From NCBI GenBank assembly GCA_013397455.1, contig VYZB01000057.1, positions 2,236,862 through 2,300,861 on the forward strand: a stretch of 64,000 nucleotides of DNA, given 5' to 3'. Shown here one piece after another: positions 39,001-51,076 of this stretch. The position numbers were made by a program, and so were the translations under genes. The stretch comes from Crotophaga sulcirostris. Lineage: Eukaryota; Chordata; Aves; Cuculiformes; Crotophagidae. The notes under the pieces are model-generated. The model made no database searches, had not been told where the DNA came from, and saw nothing but the letters and a program-made list of their open reading frames with translations. Each line of letters starts with the position of its first letter. Position 1 is the first letter of the stretch.

Positions 39001-42000
39001 ACTCGTAATGGAGTGCAGACAATCTTTCAACATTTACTCTTGGCTGGTAACTGTAGGAATTTCTCTCTCAACTCACACTCTGAGACCATGTTTAGACCGT
39101 GACCGATAAAGGAAATATATCTCTGTTCTCCTTGAAAAGAAAACCTGAAAGAAATATCCTCTGTCTCTGTCTGCTTACCATAAGTAATGTTTTACATACC
39201 CAGACACTACACTAGCTCCTTCTGTCCTATCACTCCACAATATTGAGGTCAGTTTGCTGTCTACTACTTTATCTCCTATTTTTTACCAACCACTTCTCTC
39301 GTCTTACCTAAGAATGATTGAAACACTGAAGACAAACTGTACAGCTTTCCAGTCGTTACCAGCAAGCAAAGATGTCTGATCAACTCTGCTAGGTTCTTAA
39401 GCATTCAAAAATCCAGAAAATGTTTCTATCTGCCACATCAAACTGATACCAAGCATCTTCCTTGGTTATCATTGAGCAAAAATGTATTTTGATGCCTTCC
39501 TACATTATAAGCAATTATCCTGCCTTCAAACACAAAACAGGCTTGAGCAGTAATCGCAGTGTGCAGGCTGTGCCTCCCCTCACATTCTACCCAGAGGGTC
39601 TCTGCATGATGGTTTCCAGGGACTGGCATCCTAAGGCAGCTTAACTGCACTCAATTTGAGCTCTAGTGTGCCTTGATACTCTTTGTAGCAGGTCCTAAAA
39701 ATACCAGTGAGCTGTACTCCTTTGTAGGTGACACTAAGAGCAGACTAAGAGTAGGGCATGAGAAGACAATCCTTGCCCTCGGAGGTTTTTCATGTTTTTA
39801 GTGATGTCTAACACAGAGAATTAATGTGAAACAACAGTGTTTGTAGGGAGCATGTGGAGTTTCCTTGGGGAAACTGTGGTTACAGAGAAGATCTGTGATC
39901 TGTAAACATCAGAATATCAAACTTGAAGGTCCTCTTTCTTGTTCAACCTTTCTGGGTCTTATGAGCAGGCAGGTAAAAATCAGTATCACACAGTGGAGAT
40001 CACGCTGGTATTCAAGAAGACTTTTATCCTATATTATTAGAAGTGGGGTTATATGGTCAATATGTTAAGTCGTCCACTACCAAGAAATACAAGACTCCAC
40101 CATCTCTCATCCCACTTGCATAATTTCATTTGTCCTCTACATCCCCATGCTGTGCCTTACTTTTTCTTGCAGTTCAATCTCAAGTGGTAGAGCAAACATT
40201 GACCTGTCTTTTCCGTTTCATGCAGAGAATTGCACCTAGCAATGACTCCTAGCTGTGCCAACATTCAACCTTGTCTTGCACATTGGGAAAATGGTAAGAA
40301 AAAGAATATTTACCATCTGCCTTGAGAATCGAACTCAGGCATGACTCAGAGCACAAAGTATAACGACTTCGGAGGTTCCCCTAATTCTCCTCCTTTATGA
40401 CTACAAGACTTCTAGATAAATGCCTACACTTAGACGCTGTGAATACCCCTGAGCCTAAAGTAGCCACATCCGGAATCCTGACTATATCAGCTGTACGTAC
40501 GGCTTCTTTTGAGGTGCTTAGGAACTTGCTGATAAGCACAGTCATGTTCCCAAAGACCTTTCAGCAGTTCTCTTCTAAAGACTGCCTGAAAGTGAGGACT
40601 TAATGCAAGTCACGATGCCTGTCTGAACACCCCAGTTCCTGGGACAGCAAGCAGGGAGTGCTGAGTGTCATTGAAATTCAATGTCCACAGGAATGAATGG
40701 GTAAACACCAAAGGCAGGTGTCAAAAGAAAACACAAAAGAATAATATTTTGAAATTTCATCTCTCTTGTGGATTGAAATGGTGACATACAGGCCTAGAAA
40801 GGAGACTGTTCAAAACCAGGATTCAAGAGCCCTCAAACGGGTCAAGGACAGAATGGTTCCATGCCAACATCATTAATAATGTGAAGAAATGTGTAGACCT
40901 ACACACTTTTGTAAATCTGTACCTTACCCTTTGCAACTCAACAGTTTGTCCAGGCCAAAAAAGTATCCCGAGGCCATTTTGGAAAACTGCTTGGATAAAT
41001 ATTAATGGTCAGGAAAAAAGTAATGGTTTGGACTTACTCTCTGATGTTCCCTTGGGTGCTACAAATGCGCATCTAATCTCACGGACCATGCACATATACA
41101 GTTGCATGAGTTTATAGTATAGAATTGACAGAGTCCTACTTTTATAAGGCAATATCCAATTTACTTTGAAACAAGAGAAATAAAACTTTAATGTGATACA
41201 GCTATTTAACATCACTTTGCATTTGCACCTTTGCTTACTCCATATACTTTTCCACTGCAATACAAGCCTTTGTAGTTCATAAATGACCTCACTGATGACA
41301 GAAAAGTCAAATGTGTGCCAACCTAGAAGGCTTTTTCTTTCTTTTCTTTTTTTTTTTTTTGCTAAACAATCTTATAAATGTTGCTAGACAGAGCTATAAA
41401 GGCAGTTCATATGATTCCCTGAGCGGTCTATAATTCTGCCATCATCACTGCTTCCCCCGGTTTTTGCATCAGGATTATTTTCAAATTGGACTTAAATCAC
41501 TGGCATCTCAGTACAATTCTCAGAAAGTGATGTGGCTTTTCTTAAATTCTTTTGAGAACTCACAATGCTACAGCCACAGATCAACACTGTTGCTTGAACA
41601 AGTAAACTCAACACATACGTGTCTAATCTTGTCCTCTTAAGTGTCTGATTTACAATGTGGCTAATTGCATTTTTAGATTCCCAACACTCCTGGCACCAAT
41701 TTCTGCTAATCCACAAAAGGAGCCAGTTTCATAATTACTCCGTATCAACCCCATTGTTGGGAAATCAAATTCTCGAGGAACTTTATGGATAGCATGCTCT
41801 GTCAAGGCACTCTTGATCAAATTGCTGCCAGCATGATGTCTTTCACTGTTAGTTGTTCCTTGATGGAATTTAATAAATATTCATTGGCAGAGTGCAGTGT
41901 AATTGATTCAGCCACTTTCATTTTTTATCAGCCCTGCAGGATGCCACAGCCTCTGCAGAAAATCTCCAAGATTTGCCAAAGGTTGACAGTAAGAAGCTTT

Positions 42001-43170
42001 GGAGATTCACTGGATGAAGAGAAGGGAGAGAAATAGTGTCTCTTATCACCATGGCTAATATTCACTGTCAGGAGAAAAAAAAAGCTATATACGGTTCTTT
42101 GGATGAGAAATGTACCTTATATAACACACTTAAAAAATTCATAAATTCATGAAGTGTAATATTAAATGAAACGTTATGATATAAAGATGTTTATGATTAC
42201 AGAATATCAGTTTATACTGAAAAATGCTTTCCAATAAAATATTAGGATGCATTACATTAATATCTTTTTCTATTTATTATACAGAAAATTTTCCACTACT
42301 CATAAATACTGATTTACACTCAGTTCAAGTATTCACCATGCCAGGCACTAGTAGCCTAATCCCTCTGAACTCTTCACAAAGGTTTTTAACTCCCCCTACA
42401 GTATCCACACCAACATTACGTTATATTTAGGACTACTGGAAGTCTATGTTTAAGTAAACAACCCATTTCTGCAATCCTGTTCATTAAATTAGGCCCTGTG
42501 CACTAGTTTTTTTGAAGGAAGGGTCGGAGTTGACTTTACATCTAACACATCTTCATTAAAAATGAGTCAAACATCAATATGTATTCATATTAAAATGTAA
42601 TATGTATTGGACATATTTTCTGTACAAAATTACAGAATTTTATGATATCAATAAGGACTACATATATGTAAGCCTACTATAATCAGACTTTGCATTTCAT
42701 CTTACTGTTTCTTTCAGTTGCTTTCAAATATGCTTCATCTTCAGAGTCCATTTAGGCAACAGCCTTACTGCTGGAATTCAATTAGCCTATTAGCATCACC
42801 ATCACCTCGCTGATTTTCCATCTAGCTTTGTAAGAAACCTTTAGCAGCACAAAAAGCAGCAGATAGTGCCAAGCTTTGCACCCACCAGAATGTTCTTTTG
42901 TAAGTACATAGTTTAAAAAATATATACTATACATCCAATCCTCTGCTTGTAGATACTGATGCGAAACAAAAAAGTAACTGTGCCGAATCAAAGAGACTGG
43001 CAAAAGTGTTAAAATCAGTCAGGCTGCCAAATGAGGTAGATATTTGATTTGTTCCTTTTCGGTACCTGTTATGCCAAATTTACTTCTATCGTGAGCCACT
43101 GTGGAAGAGAACAAAATTTCTAAAAACTTATTATTTGTTCTTTCTTTTTTTTTTGGTGTTGTTCACTTAC
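36031..43170 (-). other. ZNF704: ZNF704 intronic interval; expected linker exon not found
   Basis: About 7.1 kb separate the last two exons that I can identify. From the family I expect a Ser/Pro-rich linker of roughly 30 residues encoded here. I searched for minus-strand codons resembling it and for a frame ending in the first two bases of an Arg codon beside a GT donor, and found no convincing match. The interval is otherwise AT-rich, with a poly(T) run at 41347-41360, and I see no interspersed repeat in it. Confidence 0.55.
41347..41360. repeat. Poly(T) tract
   Basis: About fourteen T bases at the end of a pyrimidine-rich stretch that begins near 41330, within a ZNF704 intron. Confidence 0.8.
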
Positions 43171-43275
43171 TGGAACGCCAGTGAAGGTAACTGGAGGTGA
43201 CTGCCAAGAGATGCTAAAGCTACTGCCATTGGGAGTGAATTTTGCTGACCCTGGAATGTTCACCGGAGGAGTGGC
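43171..43275 (-). CDS. ZNF704: ZNF704 coding exon, Ser/Pro-rich linker
   Basis: The acceptor 'cttttcacacag' precedes 43275 and the donor is GTAAGT at 43170-43165. The exon is exactly 35 codons in phase 0. It starts [13 protein letters not shown] and ends [10 protein letters not shown]. It is a Ser/Thr/Pro-rich, probably disordered segment between the zinc finger and the C-clamp, found in ZNF704 orthologues. If the donor were not used, translation would continue for 16 codons (VSEQHQ, then a Lys-rich stretch) to a TAG at 43122-43120. The stretch ATPPV follows directly from the HTDHAYQ end of the preceding exon. Confidence 0.94.
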
Positions 43276-45914
43276 CTGTGTGAAAAGAAAATATTATTCC
43301 AGTAAGAAGAACCATTCCTCTTCCTAAGCATTTCAAAGGATCTTTCACTCCTTGAAAGTGTAAATCAGCCATCAACGCTGGTTCCCTTTGACTCTTGAAT
43401 TTCAAGCTTTCACCACAAAAAACGGCCCCTTGATTTAAACTTATGAAGAACTTGATATTAAAAATGCCTGCATCTGACAGTAACACAATGCACTTAAATT
43501 TAAGTTGTGTTTGAGGCTGCTGAAGTTATCTCACTGCTTCAGCAAAGAGAGTGCTTCCCTAAGCTGCAAAGCAGAGATCAGCAATGATGAACTACAACCT
43601 CATAGTCCCCATTAAAGACAAATATTCAGAGTAAACAAGTGCTGAAGCAATCCCCTGGAGGCTCTCCAAGGAAAAGAAACCAAGATCACCGGATGCCTCC
43701 AGAGCCCTCTCTGATGCTCTGCGGGCTGCCGAGCCTGCTGGCAGTTCCAAGAAAATCCACACAGATATATGCAGCAGATGTCCACTGAGCTCTAAAAACG
43801 TAAAAACCTTACTGAAAGGCACCAAGAAAATTTGGCAGCTCCAGATGGTACCAGTAGTGCTTTATCACAACCAACAGGAAAGAGTGAATGACCACAGCAA
43901 TCTTGCCAGAAGGAACTGGAGGCAGCTGGGTGGGCAGCATGGCAGCACTGCCTCCGCTCAGCATCCCACTGGGATATCAGCTCAAAGCTGGGTTCAGCAT
44001 GGTGCCTTCCTCAGGTATTCGAATAAGGGGTCTTGTAAAACACCACTAAAAATCCCTCTGTACTAGACATTTCTTACCGAAGAAAGCTGACATTTTTTTT
44101 TTCTCTTCACAGTGCTATTGTTGTTGGCTCACAATCATTCTGCGCTTGATTAATGAACACAGGTTTCCTCCTCACGTAATTTGCTAACTACCCCAGTTTA
44201 TAGCAGAAAAATCTCATTAGTTCCTCAGGTGCAGGACTTCACATGTTCTGCCATTAAATTACCCCATTATTCTTAAGATCATCCAGCCATGTAAGCACAA
44301 TATATAAATCCCCTGTACTGCTGACATCTCCTGAGTTTGCTATCAGCCAAGTTTATTATAGTATTTGTGTAGTAACAAAATGATTTAATGAAAACGAGAT
44401 CAGGCCCAAACCCAGCTTTTCATTCAACTCCACTAATAACATTCAATAGCCCTTTCAAAATAACACACTGTTGTTCTCCCTGACTCCCCAGCTCTCTCTC
44501 CTACACAAAATTTGATCTCTAGCCTAACAAATACTGCCCATACGTTTTAGAGATCAAATGCTCTCCTTGAATATAGAAGGATTTGTTCTTCTGTACTGTT
44601 TCTTTGTTGTTTACAAAGCTACCTTGTCCAAGGAAGACAGTAGACTGTCCTAGTATAACCTTTCTTTGGGGTTCCTCCACTGCAGTTCAGCTCATTTGCT
44701 GAACTTCCCACAATTTCTTCAGTTATTCTTCTAAATTTTTCCACATCCATAGGACTGGGTCAGAGAAGAGAGTCAGGACTTGCCTGCACACTTCCCCTTT
44801 ACAGCTGTCTTACTACAGATATTATATCTGCCATTTTCCTGTCATACAGGGAATGGCAATTAATAGATAGACATGGTGTCTCACACAGCGAGAGACAAGG
44901 CTTAAGCTAGACTGAGAATAAAGTCCTCCTCCTAGTTGGTTTCATCAGTCCACAGGTTGGTGTGTTGCCTGATGTAGCTCCCACTTGAGATGTTAAGCTC
45001 CCACCCATACTTTCTGCCATGCATGAGAGTCTAAAACAAGCCTGTGCATTTTGTGTGGTTCCCTCTGCCTGTTTACTGGGTCTGCTCCAACAACAAGGTT
45101 TCATCTGCAAAATGCTCTATATGAAAGTTATTACATCTGATAAATTTAACAGAGTTCAACTGTCCAGCGCATTCACAGGTTCATGGACCACACTACTTCA
45201 AAGCCTCTGTTCTTTTCTCATACGGTATCCAGACCAAAACATGTCAAATCTTAGCGAACTTTTTAAAATTAATGCTTTCTGTCTGAAGTTAGTTGGAAAT
45301 TTTTGGAACAGTCACTTTTTGGATCTGATTGGATTTCTGCCATTTGCAGAGCATTATCTCTGAGAGGGGGAGGATACAATATATGCCTTTTCATGCTTCC
45401 TGCTCTACTTCACATATACAAATTGACTTCTCACATTGTACTAATAACGGAAATGAATAGTTCCTGGCACCCTTTGGGTACTTGCCTACGGACATATCCA
45501 GTATAGAGTTGAAATGAAGACTCTGGGAGGGACTGACTGACTGAATGAGGAATTTTACAATGCAGGAGACGACATCAGAGCAAGTCACCTTGGGCCCTCC
45601 TTATGGTGAGTTGAGAATTAACTGATAATAGGCAGTGGGATACACAAAGAAACTCTTCCTAACCGGAAGCATGCACCTATGCATGGCTGGATAAACAGCA
45701 CCAAATAATCCACTGGCTATGGTTGGAGCACAAAGAAGTTCCTCAGAAGTGGACATCTAAATTTAAACGAGACAAACCCTTTGGGTTGCTCTAAAAACTT
45801 CTGAACCCATTAAAACTAGACTTGGATTTTAAAACCCAAGCATTGGGATGTGACATTTATTTATACATTAATGCTATTAGTGCAACCAATGGAGTTCACC
45901 CTCACTAGTGTTAC
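43276..45914 (-). other. ZNF704: ZNF704 intron
   Basis: A 2.6-kb intron bounded by GTAACA (45914-45909) and a CAG acceptor before 43275. No repeat family or further exon is recognised inside it. Short ORFs such as 43592-43825 minus lack supporting features. Confidence 0.8.
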
Positions 45915-46176
45915 CTGGTAAGCATGGTCCGTGTGTACGAGGTAGAGGTTGGTAGGAGCTGAGCGGCTCAGAGGTGTCATCAATTTAGTCTCAGTTTTGG
46001 CACAGGAAGTTTCAGGACGGATTGTATCTTGGGTGGGAAAGGAAGGAGGAGATGCTAAAGATGGAGAGACTGGGGAAAGACTGTTTAAGCCATCAGCTAC
46101 TGAGTCTGTGTTGAGCCTGATTTCTGTATAGTAAAAATCCTCCTCTCCATCACTGTAGTCAGACTCTCCTACACGT
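45915..46176 (-). CDS. ZNF704: ZNF704 coding exon, acidic then Ser/Thr/Pro-rich region
   Basis: The acceptor is 'tcttgatacag' before 46176 and the donor is GTAACA after 45915. The first base completes a Gly codon begun in the zinc-finger exon; then come 87 whole codons. The segment opens [19 protein letters not shown], an acidic, Tyr-rich block directly after the finger that is shared across the family (ZNF395 also has an EEDFYYTE block). A Ser/Pro-rich part follows ([15 protein letters not shown]), then [20 protein letters not shown], and it ends LVHTDHAYQ. Against the mammalian protein as I remember it, it carries a few extra residues (about PTQDTIR) before ETSCAK; that comparison is from memory. 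Confidence 0.96.
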
Positions 46177-47294
46177 CTGTATCAAGACAAAGAATGAAGG
46201 ATTGATTAAATGAAAGCAATACGCCCAACGTAAATTTTAAGTTCTAGATGCATGAGCAAATACATTCATACTGTCAATAAACTAATATTCCCAGTTTTAA
46301 CCCTACCTACTGTATCAGCATTCTGGTTGTAGGGAAGGGGGAGAGGAAAAGAAATCATCTCATCTGAAGGGAAAACAAGTAGGGAATAGATTTTTTTCCT
46401 CTGTGTGTTATTCTTGAGCAATTCTTTGACCTTGGAGTAGATGTTTAATTTCTATGCTTCAGATTAAATATCAGCTTCTCATTCCTGACTATTGAGGTTA
46501 ATAAGAATCTCAATGCACTTTGACTTCAGAAACGACAAAGCAGCTACAGAGGATGGACAACACAGGCAACTTCACTGTTACAGCAAACAATACGTAGTCT
46601 TATCATAGGTTACTTAATTAAACCAAATATAGTTATGGTCATGATTCACCATAACTCTCCTTGGCATAACAGAAAAAGCTGCAAGAAAAGTCTCACCATG
46701 CAACCGACTCAGACACTGGTAGAAAAAGGACATATATGGGTTGGCTTGCCAGTATAGGGCTTTCTGGTCCTTCTAGAAGCAGACATACTGAAGGAGGAGA
46801 TGTTAAAGGTTTAATTGCCCCTGCACACCTGGCACTGTCATGTGTCTGAGTGCAAGCGCTTGGAGTGAAACCACCCCGTCAAAGCAGTAGTTCCTGGTAG
46901 CACAAACCTCTGATCTGATGTGAAACAAAGTTGGAAAGTATTCATGCAAGACCCTGAAACACACTGTTTTTTTGCATAGCATCAGCCTAGATGCAACATG
47001 CAGATAGCACGTAAGAAGTAAAGGCCACTGAGCTGTGCAGCTGTTTAGGGAAGTGTAGTGTGACCTAGAGCTGTATTTGACCTTCCAGCAAAGTTCATGA
47101 AAGTTCAGGAAAGAAAGTGCCTTGCTGTTGGAATAGGTTCCCATTCACCTCGATGCACTACTCTGCTATTTTCTTAGAAACCTAGGGATCTGAGACAGAA
47201 AAGCCAAGGAAAAGCTACCTCATCTCCCCAGCCAAATGTGACTGCTCCCCCTTCCCTGTTAAATCCTTCAGATTCAAAGAGCCTGCTCTCTTAC
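46177..47294 (-). other. ZNF704: ZNF704 intron
   Basis: The shortest intron seen (1.1 kb), with donor GTAAGA (47294-47289) and a TACAG acceptor before 46176. A 113-codon ORF at 46803-47144 minus lies inside it but has no family resemblance and no exon borders. Confidence 0.8.
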
Positions 47295-47395
47295 CCAAGG
47301 TGAATGGTCCGTATGTGTTTCTGAATCCCTGCAGCTGTGCTCAGTACCTTCCCACAGTTTTTCCACAGGCATTTGAACATCACCTTCATGGAGTT
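47295..47395 (-). CDS. ZNF704: ZNF704 coding exon: C2H2 zinc finger
   Basis: The acceptor 'ataatttccag' precedes 47395 and the donor GTAAGA follows 47295. It has 33 codons plus two bases. The peptide [20 protein letters not shown] continues [13 protein letters not shown]. The finger is C-x4-C-x12-H-x4-H, an atypical spacing shared by ZNF395 and SLC2A4RG, with all four zinc ligands intact. Together with the basic RKRK at the end of the previous exon, the NSMK start forms a likely nuclear-localisation patch. This single finger and the C-clamp in the last exon are the two DNA-contacting parts of the protein. Confidence 0.97.
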
Positions 47396-50300
47396 CTGGA
47401 AATTATGAGTAAAACAATATTAGTTGCATGGAAGATAGAAAGAAATAAAACCAAACCACCCAAACCAGATAACACTGTGAAGGTTTAGAGCCTCTAACGT
47501 CGAATCTGTAATGATGTAATAGTCCCTGTCAACAGTGTCATCCTACTGAAACCAATGGAATCCTAGTGAAAAGCCACAGTAGCAGTTTGTGACAAATCTT
47601 TACATTTCTCCACTCTTTGGCACAGCTTTTTTATTTACAAGTTCCAGTTTCTGTCTCCTCACTAAAGGAGACAGAGGATATAAAAACTTCCTACACTTCT
47701 TTGGAGCATTTCAAAGCACAACTGATGAGAACTTCTTACTTAATGCAAGGCATCTTCTTAAATTGAGACCTTCCTAAAGCAAGCTTTTATGAATATTTCT
47801 GCTTGTGAATTTTGCAACCCAGAAAAAATATTGTGACAGAAAACTACAGCTTCTGCAATGACAACATTCACCCATAAGCTGGAAAAAACTGATTTTATTT
47901 CATTCAGAAGCTGCTGTTACCCTTACTTGGACAAGAGAATGAGAAGTCAGCTGGCTGTGTTCAACATTTATAAAAGAATTTGTGTATAACCTCATGTTAG
48001 TATTCTTGTTGTATTCTTTAATACAACTTCACTGACCTAAAGTGAGTTATCATCGATTTAGAGCACAGCCAGCAATGCTACAACCAGCCCAATCCTCAAT
48101 ATTTTGAAGACTCTGGAGAAAACTGGTCTTAATTTAAAGCACAGTATGTGGTAACAAACAACACAGATGTTGCCAAACTCCACAGATTTTTATAAAACCT
48201 ACTTTTACCCCAAAACGAAACCTACTTTATAGATTTTATTTTATAAAAAAAATCTAAAACATTCATACTTCTCAAAAACAAACTTCTCTATTATTACAGA
48301 ACACATTACTAAAGAAAACACGAGGAAGAGCTTCACAATACTGTATTATTATCCTATAATTTTAGTTGCATATAAGATTAAATGACTATATTCATATAAA
48401 ACTTGATTAAAAAAAGAAAGAGAACAAGCACATCCTTAGAGTTAACTACATGCTTTGCTGTGTCTTGAACAAAAGTTGACTCCATGTTTTCTTCAAATTG
48501 GACCCTTTAGAACTGCATGCCCGTAGATGGTGAGTTTCAGATTCACTAGAAAAACGATGATTAGAATATATTTTTTTAAAATCTCAGCTGATTTACTTTT
48601 TGAAATACAAACTCATTGTAGTAGCATGTTCTCGTAGTTACTCCACAGTTTAACATCTCCAGTTTGAAAGTATGAATGCTAAGGGCTTTGAGGTACCTGA
48701 GCAGACTGTTTGTACGAAAACTTCCACTTTGGAATAAAATGCCCGTAAATTCCCTCTATAATTTATTGATCTGATAAAACCTTTCAAATAGCTACAGAAC
48801 TCTTTTTCCTAAAATTGAATATAAACTATCAAGCAATCCCGAGAGATATATTTGTTACTTTTGTAATATAATACTAAAGACTACCATTATCAGCTCAAAA
48901 GCCCACAACCAACCACAAGAAGACCACAAGAAGAAGACCAAGCTTATGATTTACATCTCAGGAATTCCAATATGACTTCATGAACACCACACGCATCTTT
49001 ATGAACACAGAATAGTTTAACATCAATCTCCAGTTTGACAGTTAAACCAGTGTCCTAGCTCTGCTGTTGTTTAGCTTTATTGTCAATGCTAGGACTCTGC
49101 AAAAAAATCTCACTCAGTAGAAATACAGAGCATAATACATGCTTCCATTTCTGACAAGTCAAAAAATTGCCTAATCAGATTTCATGTTTTAGCTAAGAAA
49201 ATAATGGAACATAAATTGTTTGGTGAGAAATAGCTACATTAATGGAAACTTTTAAGGAAACAACTTAATGGCAAGTGTTTTGCTAACATGACATTTTCCA
49301 AACACGAAATGGAAGAAACTTTAATGAATCAAAGTAAGGTTACCGAACACTCTATTTCCATCTTTATTCCTTCTGATTTTTGCAGCACTGAAGAAGAAAT
49401 AACCTGAATATTTGTATTTCAGCTTCTAGAGGCATGAAACTGTACTTGGATAAAGTACCACACTGAGGTCAGAATAAAAAAAAATACTGCAGGAAACACA
49501 GCTCATTTATAAAACAGAGTTTGGCAGGTAGTGTTACTATTTATCTAAACTAAACATTTGCCATGCAGAGCAAAATCCCTGCAAACCAGAACAGACAGTG
49601 TACTAGATATGTGCTGGGTACATAAACAGAAATATTTGAAGACAACTTCAGTAACAATAAAGACGGCAGCTGCAAATCCATCTGTCTCATCACAGCTGAG
49701 CAATAGGAGTACTGCTAATAAGCTGAACTTTAACTGAGAATTAAAAGGCAGATCAGCACACTTCAGCATTCCTACTTGTGTCCCACACCCCCCAAAACCA
49801 CCTCTGTCTTTATTTAACAGTCAGCTCTAACTTCAATTTATTACAATAAAGATGCCTTCCAAAATATTTTTTTTCCCCTTTTAGCAAGAAGCACAAACAT
49901 TTTACACCCTTCTCCCACAAAAAGGGTAGAACAGTGTGGGTCGGCAAATAAGCAACTTCTGGAGCAAAAGGATAAATCTGAACAGGTTTAAACAATCATT
50001 AAAACTTCTTCCTGATGGTGATGAAGCAATTAACTGTCTCAGACTGAGCCAGAAACAAAGTCATGAAGGAGAATAAATTCTCTGGTTTTCCCTCTTCTTA
50101 CAAAAAGCCCCTTTTCATCTTGCTATGTAAAATCTATCCTGTTGTGTTGGGAGGGAAGGAAACTTGGACCACTGCCATCTCTTTGTTTTCTTTTTCTTCA
50201 AGAGGAGCTTGCTTGCTAGCATAACAGAGCTTTTGGGGGGTTAGTTTTGAACTTTTTTTTTTACGTTGTGTTTTATTTAATCTGCTTTTGCACTCCTACC

Positions 50301-50843
50301 AAGGATAAATTTGGCCACTGCTAATGTTGTATCAAAAGCCATCAGGCTTGATCTCTCTGTCCCTTTTTTCACTCCATATGTTTGCACAGAGAAAGCTTCA
50401 CACTATTAAGGTATCTGACATGCTGTCAGACAAACAGCACTTTCAGGGAACAAGAAGTATTAAGGCCATATCTAGTTTCTGTGATGACACGTAAAGGCTG
50501 CCTGTTGCATTCCGCATACAAAGAAATTGCCAAAGGAGGATAGAAATCCCTTGAATGGCCAGAGGCAACACATTCTGGAAATGATTCTAGTCTTCTCTGT
50601 GAAGGATGCTCTGTAGAACCTCACCATCTGTCAGCAAATATGTGGTGCTGATGGCAGCATGTGTGTGCAGTAGGTGACTAGGTTGAATGAGACATAGTGA
50701 CTAGGCTAAGTACCTATGTTAACTGGATGCCAAGGCAGGATACATACACAGAGCTGTTTGGGTGACCTGCTCCTTTCTCACAGCAAAATAAGTTTACTAA
50801 CATCCTATCTACCCATGGGTATGGAATCTAACACAAGGCTAAC
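47396..50843 (-). other. ZNF704: ZNF704 intron
   Basis: A 3.4-kb AT-rich intron with donor GTTAGC (50843-50838), a non-consensus but usable donor, and acceptor 'ataatttccag'. No interspersed repeat or extra exon is recognised. Confidence 0.8.
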
Positions 50844-51076
50844 CTTTCTCTTCCTAGGAATGGGTTCATCAAAGAGAAGGTTGCTTGTTTCAGCTTCATC
50901 AATGCCATCATCTGGCTGGGAAGGTGTCCGAAAAGCTTTGAAGCTATCAGCTGACAGAGGTGGAGATGGGGTGGATGGGTTGGACTGGTCACTGGGAGCA
51001 TTCCAGCTCCAGTATCCACTGCTGCTGGTACTAGAAGGCACAAATCCTCCTTCTTTCCAAGATCCATTTAGGGATT
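50844..51076 (-). CDS. ZNF704: ZNF704 coding exon, Ser/Pro-rich acidic region with basic patch
   Basis: The acceptor 'gttcttgacag' precedes 51076 and the donor GTTAGC follows 50844. Two bases complete a Glu codon begun in the upstream exon, then come 77 codons. The segment begins [20 protein letters not shown], continues [20 protein letters not shown], and then an acidic stretch ([19 protein letters not shown]) ends in PRKRK. The Ser-rich GYWSW block, the STPSPP block and the LLFDEP-PRKRK junction are family hallmarks; ZNF395 has matching GHWSGSSG and LLDEPAPRKRK blocks. No zinc ligands are present. Two ORFs read in other frames over the same bases (50716-51123 plus, 50828-51067 minus) are shadows. 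Confidence 0.97.

Noticed and set aside
39438..39650. Candidate for the missing ZNF704 linker exon (minus frame with NHH and, further on, HSLHT).
   Set aside because: Only a few His residues line up with the expected linker. The following residues do not match, and no donor in the required phase is present.
43120..43170. Alternative 3' end of ZNF704 by reading through the donor at 43170 (16 extra codons then stop).
   Set aside because: GTAAGT is a strong donor and the conserved C-clamp exon exists downstream. Read-through would remove a defining domain.
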